Below the pieces are notes generated by a model. That model saw only the letters and a program-made list of their open reading frames with translations, was not told where the DNA came from and did no database searches. A stretch of 64,000 nucleotides of DNA from Oscillospiraceae bacterium (lineage in GTDB: Bacteria; Bacillota; Clostridia; Oscillospirales; Ruminococcaceae). Every line of letters starts with the position of its first letter. The first letter of the stretch is position 1. The DNA lies in assembly GCA_025757845.1 (NCBI GenBank), contig CP107211.1, positions 2,232,001-2,296,000 of the forward strand, in the 5' to 3' direction. The position numbers and the translations under genes were made by a program. Shown here in pieces: positions 30,225 to 38,214 of this stretch.

Positions 30225-31520
30225 ATGCGAGTTTGTTTTTATACACTGGGCTGCAAGGTCAACCTGAACGAGACCGGTGCCCTGGAGCAGATGTTCCGTT
30301 CCAACGGCTTTACCATCGTGCAGGAAGGCGAACCGGCGGACGTATTCGTGGTGAACAGCTGCACCGTGACCAACTTTGGCGATCAGAAGAGCCGCAAGTG
30401 GCTGCGCCGTGCCAAGCGCGAGAACCCCGGTGCCGTGACCGTGCTCACCGGCTGCTATCCGCAGGCCTTCCCGGAGGAGGCTGCGCAGTTCCTGGAGGCC
30501 GACCTGGTGTGCGGCAACGGCGACCGCAAGGCCATTCTGGACAATGTGCTCAAGCTGCTGGACGGCCATGAGCGCATCGTGGCCATCACCCCGCACCAGC
30601 GCGGCGAGCAGTTCGAGGAACTGCCGGTGGAGCGGTTCGAGACCCACACCCGCGCCTTCATCAAGGTGGAGGACGGCTGCAACCGGCAGTGCGCCTACTG
30701 CGTCATCCCCCGTGCCCGCGGCCCGGTGCGCAGCCGCGCCGAAAGCAGCATTCTGGCCGAGCTGCGCCAGCTGGCCGCCGCCGGTTACCGGGAAGTGGTG
30801 CTCAGTGCCATTTCCCTGCCCAGCTACGGGCTGGACACCGGCACCAATCTGGTGGAGCTTGTGGAGAAATGTGCTCAGGTGGAGGGCATCGAGCGCATCC
30901 GTCTGGGCAGCCTGGACCCGGACATGCTCACCCCGGAGTTCATCACCCGGCTGGCCGCTGTGGACAAGCTGTGCCCCCAGTTCCATCTGAGCCTGCAGAG
31001 CGGCTGCACCGCCACTTTGCGCCGGATGCGCCGTGTTTACAGTGCCGAACAGTATGCACAGGTGGTGGACCAGATCCGCGCCGCCTACGGCAGCCGCCCG
31101 GTGAGCTTTACCACCGACTGCATCTGCGGCTTCCCCGGCGAGACGCCCGAGGATTTTGCCGAGAGCTGCGACTTCCTGAAGAAGATCGGCTTTTTGAAGG
31201 TGCATGTGTTCCCCTACTCCCGCCGCAGCGGCACCCCGGCCTACGACTTCCCGGATCAGGTGCACGAACGTGAAAAGCAGGCGCGCAGCCGTGAAATGAA
31301 CGCCCTTGCCGAGCAGGTGCGCTGTGAGGTGCTGGCTGCCCACGAGGGCACCGAGGATGACGTGCTGCTGGAAACGCCGCTGTCCGGCACCCTGTTCACC
31401 GGCTACACCCGGCTGTACATCCCGGTGGTGGTGTCCGCCCCCGGCCGCAAGAGCGGCGAGATCGTGCATGTGCGGCTGGGTCCGTACGACGGCGAACGGG
31501 TGCGTGCAACACTTTGCTGA
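30225..31520 (+). CDS. mtaB: tRNA threonylcarbamoyladenosine methylthiotransferase MtaB (431 aa)
   Basis: The UPF0004 domain shows its three cluster cysteines (Y-T-L-G-C-K-V-N, V-N-S-C-T-V-T, L-T-G-C-Y-P-Q). The radical SAM domain shows D-G-C-N-R-Q-C-A-Y-C-V-I-P with C-x3-C-x2-C. Downstream R-L-G-S-L-D-P, F-H-L-S-L-Q-S-G and T-D-C-I-C-G-F-P-G-E-T mark the MiaB/MtaB group, and a short TRAM-like end closes the protein. MtaB inserts a methylthio group into t6A37 of tRNAs reading ANN codons. The G-C-K-V-N signature and the length separate it from MiaB and RimO. Confidence 0.94.
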   Translation: MRVCFYTLGCKVNLNETGALEQMFRSNGFTIVQEGEPADVFVVNSCTVTNFGDQKSRKWLRRAKRENPGAVTVLTGCYPQAFPEEAAQFLEADLVCGNGDRKAILDNVLKLLDGHERIVAITPHQRGEQFEELPVERFETHTRAFIKVEDGCNRQCAYCVIPRARGPVRSRAESSILAELRQLAAAGYREVVLSAISLPSYGLDTGTNLVELVEKCAQVEGIERIRLGSLDPDMLTPEFITRLAAVDKLCPQFHLSLQSGCTATLRRMRRVYSAEQYAQVVDQIRAAYGSRPVSFTTDCICGFPGETPEDFAESCDFLKKIGFLKVHVFPYSRRSGTPAYDFPDQVHEREKQARSREMNALAEQVRCEVLAAHEGTEDDVLLETPLSGTLFTGYTRLYIPVVVSAPGRKSGEIVHVRLGPYDGERVRATLC

Positions 31521-31760
31521 AATTTTAAAGTGAAATTTGTTTACTTTTATCCATTTGCGATTTCCTTAACGAATTTTGCGGTTTTCTCTTTTCATGAGCG
31601 AAGCTTTATGCTAAAATGAGGATGGAATATCCGGGGCGTGGCACCGTTTGCAATGGTGCCGTACCAAACGTTCCCGTGGGATGCCGTGTGCTCCGGGCCG
31701 TCCGGAGACAGGGCAAACGATGCATTTTTGTTGTTCACTGCAGAGCAAGGAGAGATTGGA
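31521..31760 (+). promoter_or_regulatory. Structured leader of the hydrogenase gene
   Basis: There is no gene in these 240 bases. Two clean hairpins follow a TATGCTAAAAT-like -10 region (about 31607-31617): GGCACC-gtttgcaat-GGTGCC near 31639-31659, and CTCCGG-gccgt-CCGGAG near 31690-31706. A GGAG Shine-Dalgarno precedes the ATG. Regulation at the leader is possible, but no known riboswitch class is recognised. Confidence 0.45.
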
Positions 31761-33314
31761 ATGAGTTTTCGAGGAATCAATACCACGGTCATCCAGATCC
31801 GCCGCCAGGTGTTCACCGAGGTGGCCCGGATGGCATATGCCAACGTCAAGGGTGAAAAGGCAAACCACCTGATGCGCAAGATCCCTTACACCATCATCCC
31901 CGGCGAGGAAGGCAAGCTGCGCAAGGACATCTTCCTGGAGCGCGCCATCGTTGAGGAGCGTGTCCGTCTGGCCATGGGCCTGCCCACCCGCCGCATGGAC
32001 GAGCACAACAGCGTCGTCTCCGGTCTGGAGGACGCTTCCATTGCCGATAAGTATTATGATCCCCCGCTGGTGAACGTGATCAAGTTCGCCTGCAACCGCT
32101 GCCCGGAAAAGCTGGTCAAGGTGTCCGACCTGTGCCAGGGCTGCCTGGCACACCCCTGTATGGAAGTGTGCCCCAAGAAGGCCATCACCTGGGAGAGCGG
32201 CCGTTCCACCATTGATCAGGAAAAGTGCATCAAGTGCGGCCGCTGCGTCACCGTCTGCCCCTACAATGCCATCGTCAAGACCGAGCGTCCCTGCGCCGCA
32301 GCCTGCGGCATGGGTGCCATCCACTCCGATGAGCTGGGCCGTGCCGAGATCGACTACAGCAAGTGCGTGTCCTGCGGCCAGTGCCTGGTCAACTGCCCCT
32401 TCGGTGCCATCGCCGACAAGGGCCAGATCTATCAGCTGATCCAGGGCTTCAACCGCGGCGACCGCATCTACGCGCTGGTGGCTCCCGCTTTCGTCAACCA
32501 GTTCCCGGGTCTGGCTTCCACCGGCAAGCTCAAGGCTGCCCTGAAGGCCATCGGCTTCTGCGACGTGGTGGAGGTGGCCATCGGTGCCGACCTGTGCACC
32601 GTGGACGAGGCCCACGACTTCCTGAAGGAAGTGCCCGAGAAGCTGAACTTCATGGCAACTTCCTGCTGCCCGGCCTGGAGCATGATGGCCAAGACCGCGT
32701 TCCCGGATCTGGCCAAGAACATCTCCATGACCATGACTCCCATGGTGTTCACCGCCCGCATGATGAAGCAGGCCGACCCGGAAGCCCGTATGTGCTTCAT
32801 CGGACCCTGCGCCGCCAAGAAGCTGGAGGCCTCCCGCCGCACCGTGCGTTCCGACGTGGACTTCGTGCTGACCTTTGAGGAGCTGGCCGGCATCATTGAG
32901 GCTAAGGACCTGGATCTGGCTTCGCTGGAAGTGGACCCCGCCGAGCAGGATCTGATCCACGCTTCCGCTGCAGGCCGCGGCTTTGCCCAGTCCGGCGGCG
33001 TGGCCAAGGCCGTTGCCGACAAGATCAAGGAGTGGCACCCCGACATGGATGTGAAGATCGCATCCGCACAGGGTCTGGCCGAGTGCAAGAAGCTGCTGAT
33101 GCTGGCCAAGGCCGGCAAGTACAACGGCTATCTGCTGGAGGGCATGGGCTGCCCCGGCGGCTGCATCGGCGGTGCCGGCACCATTGCCGACCCGGCCCGT
33201 ACTGCCGTCCAGCTGAACAAGTACGTCAAGGAAGCTCCCTTCACCGACCCCGAGCAGAGCGCCTTCATGAGCAACATCCATGTGCTGAAGGACGACCCCG
33301 ACTTTGAGCTGTAA
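31761..33314 (+). CDS. Monomeric [FeFe] hydrogenase, group-B type (517 aa)
   Basis: Residues about 111-140 carry scattered cysteines (C-N-R-C, C-Q-G-C, C-M-E-V-C-P). Two regular 4Fe-4S motifs follow (C-I-K-C-G-R-C-V-T-V-C-P at 156-167 and C-V-S-C-G-Q-C-L-V-N-C-P at 202-213). The H-cluster motifs are L1 T-S-C-C-P-A-W (300-306), L2 G-P-C-A-A-K-K-L-E (348-356) and L3 E-G-M-G-C-P-G-G-C-I-G-G (460-471). This set is that of group B hydrogenases of fermentative Clostridia, which exchange electrons between ferredoxin and protons. L2 has G-P-C in place of the M-P-C of group A, so its activity and bias may differ. Maturases (HydEFG) are not in the window. Confidence 0.93.
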   Translation: MSFRGINTTVIQIRRQVFTEVARMAYANVKGEKANHLMRKIPYTIIPGEEGKLRKDIFLERAIVEERVRLAMGLPTRRMDEHNSVVSGLEDASIADKYYDPPLVNVIKFACNRCPEKLVKVSDLCQGCLAHPCMEVCPKKAITWESGRSTIDQEKCIKCGRCVTVCPYNAIVKTERPCAAACGMGAIHSDELGRAEIDYSKCVSCGQCLVNCPFGAIADKGQIYQLIQGFNRGDRIYALVAPAFVNQFPGLASTGKLKAALKAIGFCDVVEVAIGADLCTVDEAHDFLKEVPEKLNFMATSCCPAWSMMAKTAFPDLAKNISMTMTPMVFTARMMKQADPEARMCFIGPCAAKKLEASRRTVRSDVDFVLTFEELAGIIEAKDLDLASLEVDPAEQDLIHASAAGRGFAQSGGVAKAVADKIKEWHPDMDVKIASAQGLAECKKLLMLAKAGKYNGYLLEGMGCPGGCIGGAGTIADPARTAVQLNKYVKEAPFTDPEQSAFMSNIHVLKDDPDFEL

Positions 33315-33338
33315 GCTGCTTCTCGTCTGAGCATTTCT

Positions 33339-33370
33339 GCCGTCTCCCGTTTCCGGGAGGCGGCTTTTTT
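33339..33370 (+). terminator. Terminator of the hydrogenase gene
   Basis: GCCGTCTCCCG-tttc-CGGGAGGCGGC followed by TTTTTT. Confidence 0.92.
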
Positions 33371-33392
33371 GTGGGATGCGCTCCGCTTCTTC

Positions 33393-33461
33393 GTGAATGT
33401 GCAATATTTTTGTGAAGCATTCACAGCCTGCATTGACAATTCTGCCGAAGTCTGCTATATT
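33393..33461 (+). promoter_or_regulatory. Promoter with upstream inverted repeat
   Basis: TTGACA (33433-33438), 17 bases, TATATT (33456-33461). Immediately upstream GTGAATG (33393-33399) and CATTCAC (33418-33424) form a spaced inverted repeat, a possible operator. Confidence 0.6.
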
Positions 33462-33524
33462 TGCGGTGATAAACCATGTGATTCTGTCATTGCCGCTTCC
33501 TGCGGCAGGAAAGGCTGATATTTT

Positions 33525-33998
33525 ATGACAACTTCTCTCAAGCGTGCCGGTACGGTCCTGCTCTCGGTGCTGCTGCTGTGCACTCTGGCGCTGAGCGCCG
33601 GGGCCGCCTCCAAGCTCCGGGTGGGCGTCAAGTTCTGGAAAACCGGCTCCGACAAGGAGTCCATGGCCAATTCCGGCATCGACACCAGCCGGGAGGCTTC
33701 CCTCACCCGCCAGTCCAACGGCACCTACACCCTGACCCTGCCCATCCAGCAGGTGTCCAAGATGGGCGTCACTGGCTACCTGACCGGCTTGACCATCGGC
33801 GATGTGACCTACAACGGCACCGTGACCGGCGATGTGACCAAGGACACCGGCGTGCTCACCATCAAGAACCTGCCCGCCTCGGTGCTGACCGGCAGCGATG
33901 TGAACAAGGCCCTCACCGTGACCTGCAACATCCAGATGGACCTGAGCCTGCTGGGCGAGATCAACACCTCTGCCCGGATGTGCATCTGGAATAAGTAA
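33525..33998 (+). CDS. Small secreted protein of unknown function (157 aa)
   Basis: ATG at 33525 after AGGAAAGG. The N-terminus is a classical signal peptide (S-L-K-R-A-G-T-V-L-L-S-V-L-L-L-C-T-L-A-L-S-A-G-A-A-S) with cleavage near residue 27. About 130 mature residues are beta-rich, Thr/Gly/Val-rich and cysteine-poor, with G-L-T-I-G-D-V-T-Y-N-G-T-V-T-G-D-V-like repeats of short strands. The family is not recognised; a small extracellular beta-sandwich is likely. It has its own promoter and a strong terminator. Confidence 0.7.
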   Translation: MTTSLKRAGTVLLSVLLLCTLALSAGAASKLRVGVKFWKTGSDKESMANSGIDTSREASLTRQSNGTYTLTLPIQQVSKMGVTGYLTGLTIGDVTYNGTVTGDVTKDTGVLTIKNLPASVLTGSDVNKALTVTCNIQMDLSLLGEINTSARMCIWNK

Positions 33999-34015
33999 GG
34001 CTTCCCCGCATATGC

Positions 34016-34052
34016 ACAACGCCGTTCCCGCTGTGGGAACGGCGTTGTTTTT
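34016..34052 (+). terminator. Terminator of the secreted-protein gene
   Basis: ACAACGCCGTTCCC-gctgt-GGGAACGGCGTTGT followed by TTTT. Confidence 0.9.
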
Positions 34053-34055
34053 GGT

Positions 34056-34265
34056 TCAGCTGTCCATGTGCTTTTCCACAAAGTCGCCGACCATGCGGTC
34101 CAGCTGCAGCACAGCGTTCTCTGCGCCCTTCATCACCTTGCGGGTGGTACGGCGCAGCTGCCGCTGGTTCTGGGTGGCCGCCATTACGCCCACGGCCCCC
34201 AGTGCCGCCCCGGCCGCCATGCCCAGCAGCATACCGGACGCTCCCTGATTTGCCTGCTGTTTCAT
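34056..34265 (-). CDS. YtxH-like small membrane-associated protein (69 aa)
   Basis: The chosen start is ATG at 34265 after AAAGGAG; an ATG three codons upstream lies too close to that site. A glycine-rich hydrophobic segment (G-M-L-L-G-M-A-A-G-A-A-L-G-A-V-G-V-M) is followed by a basic amphipathic helix (R-Q-L-R-R-T-T-R-K-V-M-K-G). That is the pattern of YtxH-type proteins in Firmicutes. Function unknown. The upstream bases contain no other gene, so it is monocistronic. Confidence 0.6.
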   Translation of the reverse strand: MKQQANQGASGMLLGMAAGAALGAVGVMAATQNQRQLRRTTRKVMKGAENAVLQLDRMVGDFVEKHMDS

Positions 34266-34450
34266 TGCAAACACTCCTTTCCCTGCCCGCTGTGCGGGCC
34301 CTTGGCGGTAGTATTTCCTGTAAAGAATCCACTATACGCTTTTTTTGTACAGAAAGTTGTGGTATACTGTAGCATGGTGTTTCAGGCAGTTCTGCCTTTT
34401 GGCGGCATTCTGCCTGCATTGGACCCGTACAAAGTAAGGAGGTTCCTTAT

Positions 34451-35284
34451 TTGATAAAACCTGTTGAACCCAAAAAGATCCTCTGCATCCATGATCTGTC
34501 CGGCGTGGGCCGCTGCAGTCTGGCGGTGATCCTGCCGGTGCTGTCGGTCATGGGGCTGCAGCCTGTGGCTCTGCCCACGGTGGTGCTTTCCACCCATACC
34601 GGCGGGCTGGGCACCCCGGCTCGTCTGGACGGCTGTGCCTACGGCGAGGCCGCTCTGGAGCATTATCATGCACTGGGCCTGGATTTTGACTGCATTTATA
34701 CCGGCTACCTGGGCGGCGAAGCGCAGGTGGCACTGGCCGAAAAAGCCTTTGCTCTGTGGCCGTCGGCCCACAAGGTGGTGGACCCCGTGATGGGCGACAA
34801 CGGCAAGGCCTATGCCACCGTGACCCCGGAACTCATCAGCCGCATCCGGCAGCTGTGCCGGTCGGCCAACCTGATCCTGCCCAACTACACCGAGGCGCAG
34901 CTTTTGCTGCAGCGTACTCCCGTGGATGACCCGCTGGATGACACAGCCGCCCAGGCACTGGCCGACGAGCTGACGGCTCTGGCCCCCAGTGCCGTGGTCA
35001 CCGGCCTGCCGCTGGGCAAGTACATCGGCTGCGCCGGCAGCGGCTCCGACCGCTTTGTGGTCAAGAAGCTGCACATCGACCGCAGCTTCCCCGGCACGGG
35101 CGACCTGTACGGTGCGGTGCTCATCGGCTCCCTGATCCAGGGCAACGCCCTGAGCGCTGCCGCCGACAACGCCGCCGAGTTCGTGTCGCTGGCCATCCAG
35201 AACACCCCCGCCGGGCAGGACACCCGCTTCGGCGTCTGGTTCGAGCCGCTGCTGCCCCGCCTGTGCCCGCCCCGGGATTTTTAA
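34451..35284 (+). CDS. pdxK: Pyridoxal kinase-like protein, ThiD/PfkB fold (277 aa)
   Basis: The start is TTG at 34451, 8 bases after AAGGAGG. The protein opens I-L-C-I-H-D-L-S-G-V-G-R-C-S-L, the pyridoxal-kinase-type N-motif. It shows T-H-T-G-G-L-G, D-P-V-M-G-D-N-G, L-P-N-Y-T-E-A, and the ribokinase-fold end G-T-G-D-L-Y-G-A-V-L-I-G. PdxK phosphorylates pyridoxal, pyridoxine or pyridoxamine to make PLP. The G-T-G-D-x-x-x anion hole is present with D as the base. It is the first gene of a plus-strand run with trmL and degV; the gaps are only 13 and 7 bases. Confidence 0.85.
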   Translation: MIKPVEPKKILCIHDLSGVGRCSLAVILPVLSVMGLQPVALPTVVLSTHTGGLGTPARLDGCAYGEAALEHYHALGLDFDCIYTGYLGGEAQVALAEKAFALWPSAHKVVDPVMGDNGKAYATVTPELISRIRQLCRSANLILPNYTEAQLLLQRTPVDDPLDDTAAQALADELTALAPSAVVTGLPLGKYIGCAGSGSDRFVVKKLHIDRSFPGTGDLYGAVLIGSLIQGNALSAAADNAAEFVSLAIQNTPAGQDTRFGVWFEPLLPRLCPPRDF

Positions 35285-35297
35285 CGGAGGACCGCAG

Positions 35298-35804
35298 ATG
35301 AGTGAAAAACCAACTTTGAACATCGTTCTGGTAGAGCCGCGCATCCCTCAGAACACCGGCAACGTGGCCCGTACCTGCGCCTGCACCGCCTGCCGTCTGC
35401 ATCTGGTGGGGCCCATGGGCTTTGCCATCGACGACAAAAAACTCAAGCACGCCGGGCTGGACTACTGGCATTATCTGGACATCAGCTACTATGACGGGCT
35501 GGATGACTTCTTTGCAAAGAACAGCGGCCCGTACTACTACTTCACCACCAAGGCACCCCAGCGCTACACCGATGTGGCCTACCCGGACGGGGCTTACCTC
35601 GTGTTCGGGCGGGAGGACGCCGGCCTGCCGGAAGCCCTGCTGGCCGCCAATCAGGAACACTGCATCCGCATGCCCATGCGGGACACCTGCCGCAGCCTGA
35701 ACCTGTCCAACAGCGTGGCCGTGGGCGTATACGAGGTGCTGCGCCAGTGGGATTTCCCGGAGCTTCTGGACCACGGACATTTACGAGACTACGAATGGAA
35801 ATGA
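35298..35804 (+). CDS. trmL: tRNA (cytidine(34)-2'-O)-methyltransferase TrmL (168 aa)
   Basis: A short SPOUT (SpoU) methyltransferase with all three motifs: motif 1 P-Q-N-T-G-N-V-A-R-T-C-A, motif 2 Y-L-V-F-G-R-E-D-A-G-L-P-E, and motif 3 M-R-D-T-C-R-S-L-N-L-S-N-S-V-A-V-G-V-Y-E. At 168 residues, without an extra RNA-binding domain, it matches TrmL, which methylates the wobble base of tRNA-Leu. It lies 13 bases after pdxK. Confidence 0.95.
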   Translation: MSEKPTLNIVLVEPRIPQNTGNVARTCACTACRLHLVGPMGFAIDDKKLKHAGLDYWHYLDISYYDGLDDFFAKNSGPYYYFTTKAPQRYTDVAYPDGAYLVFGREDAGLPEALLAANQEHCIRMPMRDTCRSLNLSNSVAVGVYEVLRQWDFPELLDHGHLRDYEWK

Positions 35805-35811
35805 GGTTACT

Positions 35812-36684
35812 ATGAGCAAGATCGCGATCCTGACCGATTCCTCCTGCGACATCCCGCAGGAGATGGCCGAGAAATACGGCATCGACATCATGAGTTTCCA
35901 CATCCTGCTGGACGATGTGGATTATGTGGAGCGGGAGAGCTGCACCAACACCGAGTTCTACGACAAGATGCGTCTGGCCAAGGGGGTGCCCTCCACCGCC
36001 GCCATCACGCCCATCCAGTTCTGTGAAAAATACTGCCAGTATGTGGACGAGGGCTATACCGATGTGATCCATGTGCCCATCAACAAGTCCGGCAGTTCCA
36101 CCTACAACAACGCCCTGATGGCACAGGGCATGCTGCGGGAAGAGCGCCCGGAGCACCATATGAAGATCCACCTGCTGGATCCTCACACCTATTCTATGGT
36201 GTTCGGCTGGTATCTGTGCGAGATGGCCCGCAAGCTGAAGAACGGTGCCGAGATCAGCCATGTGATCCAGGAGTTTGAAAAGCAGATGAACTGCATGGAG
36301 ATCATCCTGGGACCCTACAGCCTGAAGCAGATGAAAAAGAGCGGCCGCATCTCCGCTGCGGCTGCCGTCATGGGCGAGCTGATGGGCGTGCGCCCCATCA
36401 TTACCCTGATCGACGGCAAGACCAAGGTGGAGAGCAAGGTGCGCGGCGACGACAAGGTCGTGCCCGCTATGATCGAGCTGTGCAAAAAGCGCGCCGACGG
36501 CGTGGAGAACTTTGACTATATGATCGGCCACACCAACATCAAGCAGGCCGAGGACCTGGAAAAGGCCTGCCGCAAGGCCTTTGGCAAGGCTCCGCTGGTG
36601 GTGTTTGAGCTGGGCGGCGTGGTGTCGGCCAACACCGGCCCCGACACTGTGGCTCTGGTGTACACCGGCCACCCCAGAGGGTAA
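35812..36684 (+). CDS. DegV-family fatty-acid-binding protein (290 aa)
   Basis: The N-terminus I-A-I-L-T-D-S-S-C-D-I-P is the DegV signature, with V-P-I-N-K-S-G-S-S-T-Y-N-N-A further on and R-G-D-D-K in the second domain. DegV proteins (FakB in staphylococci) bind a fatty acid and present it to a FakA kinase for incorporation into lipids. No fakA lies here, so the ligand role is inferred. It is the last gene of the pdxK-trmL-degV run and is followed by a strong terminator. Confidence 0.92.
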   Translation: MSKIAILTDSSCDIPQEMAEKYGIDIMSFHILLDDVDYVERESCTNTEFYDKMRLAKGVPSTAAITPIQFCEKYCQYVDEGYTDVIHVPINKSGSSTYNNALMAQGMLREERPEHHMKIHLLDPHTYSMVFGWYLCEMARKLKNGAEISHVIQEFEKQMNCMEIILGPYSLKQMKKSGRISAAAAVMGELMGVRPIITLIDGKTKVESKVRGDDKVVPAMIELCKKRADGVENFDYMIGHTNIKQAEDLEKACRKAFGKAPLVVFELGGVVSANTGPDTVALVYTGHPRG

Positions 36685-36690
36685 CATTTC

Positions 36691-36721
36691 AATGCCATTG
36701 CATGATGCAATGGCATTTTTT
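36691..36721 (+). terminator. Terminator of the pdxK-trmL-degV run
   Basis: AATGCCATTGCA-tga-TGCAATGGCATT followed by TTTT. Confidence 0.9.
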
Positions 36722-36722
36722 G

Positions 36723-36751
36723 TTGCATTTCGTGCCAATTTATGCTATACT
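36723..36751 (+). promoter_or_regulatory. Promoter of queT
   Basis: TTGCAT (36723-36728), 17 bases, TATACT (36746-36751), 35 bases upstream of the riboswitch. Confidence 0.7.
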
Positions 36752-36785
36752 CCCCTTTGCTGTGCTTTTTTGCGCAGCTCCTTTA

Positions 36786-36886
36786 GAGCAACTTAGGATT
36801 TTAGGCTCCCCGGTGCGTCTCGAACCGCTCCGGGCCAAACCCACAGGGGCTGGCGGCCCTGTGCGGTCAAAATCTTTCCGCTGGAG
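36786..36886 (+). promoter_or_regulatory. preQ1-III riboswitch
   Basis: The leader of queT starts GAGCAACTTAGGATTTTAGG, then CTCCCCGG, a CCGGGCCAAAC element and GTGCGGTCAAAAT. From memory this is the layout of the class III preQ1 aptamer, first described from Faecalibacterium-type queT leaders. The 3' part pairs GCGG (36863-36866) with CCGC (36878-36881), next to the GGAG at 36883-36886, so the ligand would control ribosome access. Binding of prequeuosine-1 would shut off QueT synthesis. Recognised by eye, not by covariance search. Confidence 0.88.
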
Positions 36887-36893
36887 TATTATC

Positions 36894-37421
36894 ATGAATC
36901 AGAATTCTTCTGTCCGTAAACTGGCACGCTGCGGCGTGGTGGCTGCCATCTATGTGGTGCTGTGCCTGGCACTGCAGCCCCTTTCCTACGGGGCTGTGCA
37001 GGTCCGTGTGGCCGAGGCTCTGTGCCTGCTGCCGGTGTTTGGCACCGAGTACATCCTGGGTGTGGTGCTGGGCTGCTTTTTGGCAAACCTGCTGGGCTCC
37101 ACCATCGTGGACGTGATCTTCGGCACTCTGGCCACTCTGCTGGCCTGCCTGGTCACCTACCGGCTGCGGAACATCCGCTTCAAGGGCCTGGCCCTGGCTG
37201 CCAGCCTGCCCCCGGTGCTGTTCAACGCTGTGATCATCGGCATCGAGATCGCCGTCATGTTCCCGGACCCCTCTTCCAGCGCCCCGATCTGGCTGGCCTG
37301 CATCACCAACGGCATCTCGGTGGGCATCGGCGAGCTGATCAGCTGCACCGTTCTGGGCGTGCTGCTGGTGAAGATCATTGAAAGCAACACCGCTCTGAGC
37401 CAGATTTTTGGGGCGGAATAA
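36894..37421 (+). CDS. queT: QueT-family queuosine precursor transporter (175 aa)
   Basis: ATG at 36894, 7 bases after GGAG. A hydrophobic protein with about five membrane segments (V-V-A-A-I-Y-V-V-L-C-L-A-L, Y-I-L-G-V-V-L-G-C-F-L-A-N-L-L-G, L-A-T-L-L-A-C-L-V-T). The QueT-type N-terminal motif V-Q-V-R-V-A-E-A-L-C-L-L-P-V-F is present. QueT proteins (COG4708) serve as the S component of ECF transporters for a queuosine precursor. The preQ1 riboswitch in front supports the assignment. No queuosine synthesis genes are in the window, so the cell may salvage the precursor. Confidence 0.95.
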   Translation: MNQNSSVRKLARCGVVAAIYVVLCLALQPLSYGAVQVRVAEALCLLPVFGTEYILGVVLGCFLANLLGSTIVDVIFGTLATLLACLVTYRLRNIRFKGLALAASLPPVLFNAVIIGIEIAVMFPDPSSSAPIWLACITNGISVGIGELISCTVLGVLLVKIIESNTALSQIFGAE

Positions 37422-37445
37422 GCGGCTTTGCCGCAGGAGGGCCCC

Positions 37446-38096
37446 ATGCAGCCAAATGGTATGATCTTTTGGGACTGGAACGGCACCCTGATGGACGATG
37501 TGGAGTTTACCCACGGGTGCCTGAACTGGATGCTGGAAAACCACGGCTACCCGCAGCGGTACGATCTGGCCCAGTACCGGGAGCTGTTCCGTTTCCCCAT
37601 TGAGGACTACTACCGCCTTGCCGGGTTTGACTTTTCCCGGCACCCCTACCCCATGCTGGCAGAGCACTTTATGGCGCACTACAATGCCGGGGTGGACGCC
37701 TGCCCGGTGATGGCCCACGCCGTGGACACCCTCACCGAGCTGGCCCGCCGCGGCTGGAAACAGGCTGTACTTTCCGCCTCCCGCCGGGACTACCTGATCG
37801 AGCAGGTAGCCGCGCGGGGTCTGCAGGGCTTTTTTACCGAGTTGCTCGGCCTTGCAGACATCTACGGCGTGAGCAAGGTGCAGCTTGGCACCGACTATCT
37901 GCGCCGCACCGGCATCGACCCGGCCCACTGCGTGATGATCGGCGACACCCAGCATGATGCCGAAGTGGCCGCCGCCATTGGCGCCAAGTGTGTGCTGTAC
38001 ACCGGCGGGCACCAGTCCCGCGCGCTGCTGGAAGCTGCCTGCCCCCATGTCATCGACGACCTGGCCCTGCTGCCGGATCTGCTGGAGAGCTTATAA
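37446..38096 (+). CDS. HAD-family hydrolase, phosphoglycolate-phosphatase-like (216 aa)
   Basis: ATG at 37446 follows AGGAGG; a frame opening 18 bases upstream has no ribosome-binding site. HAD motif I is F-W-D-W-N-G-T-L-M-D (nucleophile D, with D to W at the third place: D-W-N), motif II is V-L-S-A-S, and motif III/IV is V-M-I-G-D-T-Q-H-D. The cap spans about residues 20-90. Substrates of this subfamily are small sugar phosphates or phosphoglycolate; the exact one is not known. The general acid position (D+2) reads N in D-W-N, a deviation from D-x-D worth noting. It lies 24 bases after queT and is probably co-transcribed. Confidence 0.82.
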   Translation: MQPNGMIFWDWNGTLMDDVEFTHGCLNWMLENHGYPQRYDLAQYRELFRFPIEDYYRLAGFDFSRHPYPMLAEHFMAHYNAGVDACPVMAHAVDTLTELARRGWKQAVLSASRRDYLIEQVAARGLQGFFTELLGLADIYGVSKVQLGTDYLRRTGIDPAHCVMIGDTQHDAEVAAAIGAKCVLYTGGHQSRALLEAACPHVIDDLALLPDLLESL

Positions 38097-38106
38097 TGCA
38101 AAACCG

Positions 38107-38140
38107 ACCACCTGTGATGGCTGCATCACGGGTGGTTTTT
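38107..38140 (+). terminator. Terminator of queT and the HAD gene
   Basis: ACCACC-TGTGATG...CATCACG-GGTGGT followed by TTTTT. Confidence 0.8.
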
Positions 38141-38214
38141 GCGTTTATGAACGCCCCGGCAGCATCTTTTTACAGAAAGTTCATGCAAAAAGCGGCTAAA
38201 CTAGCCTTGCAGAT

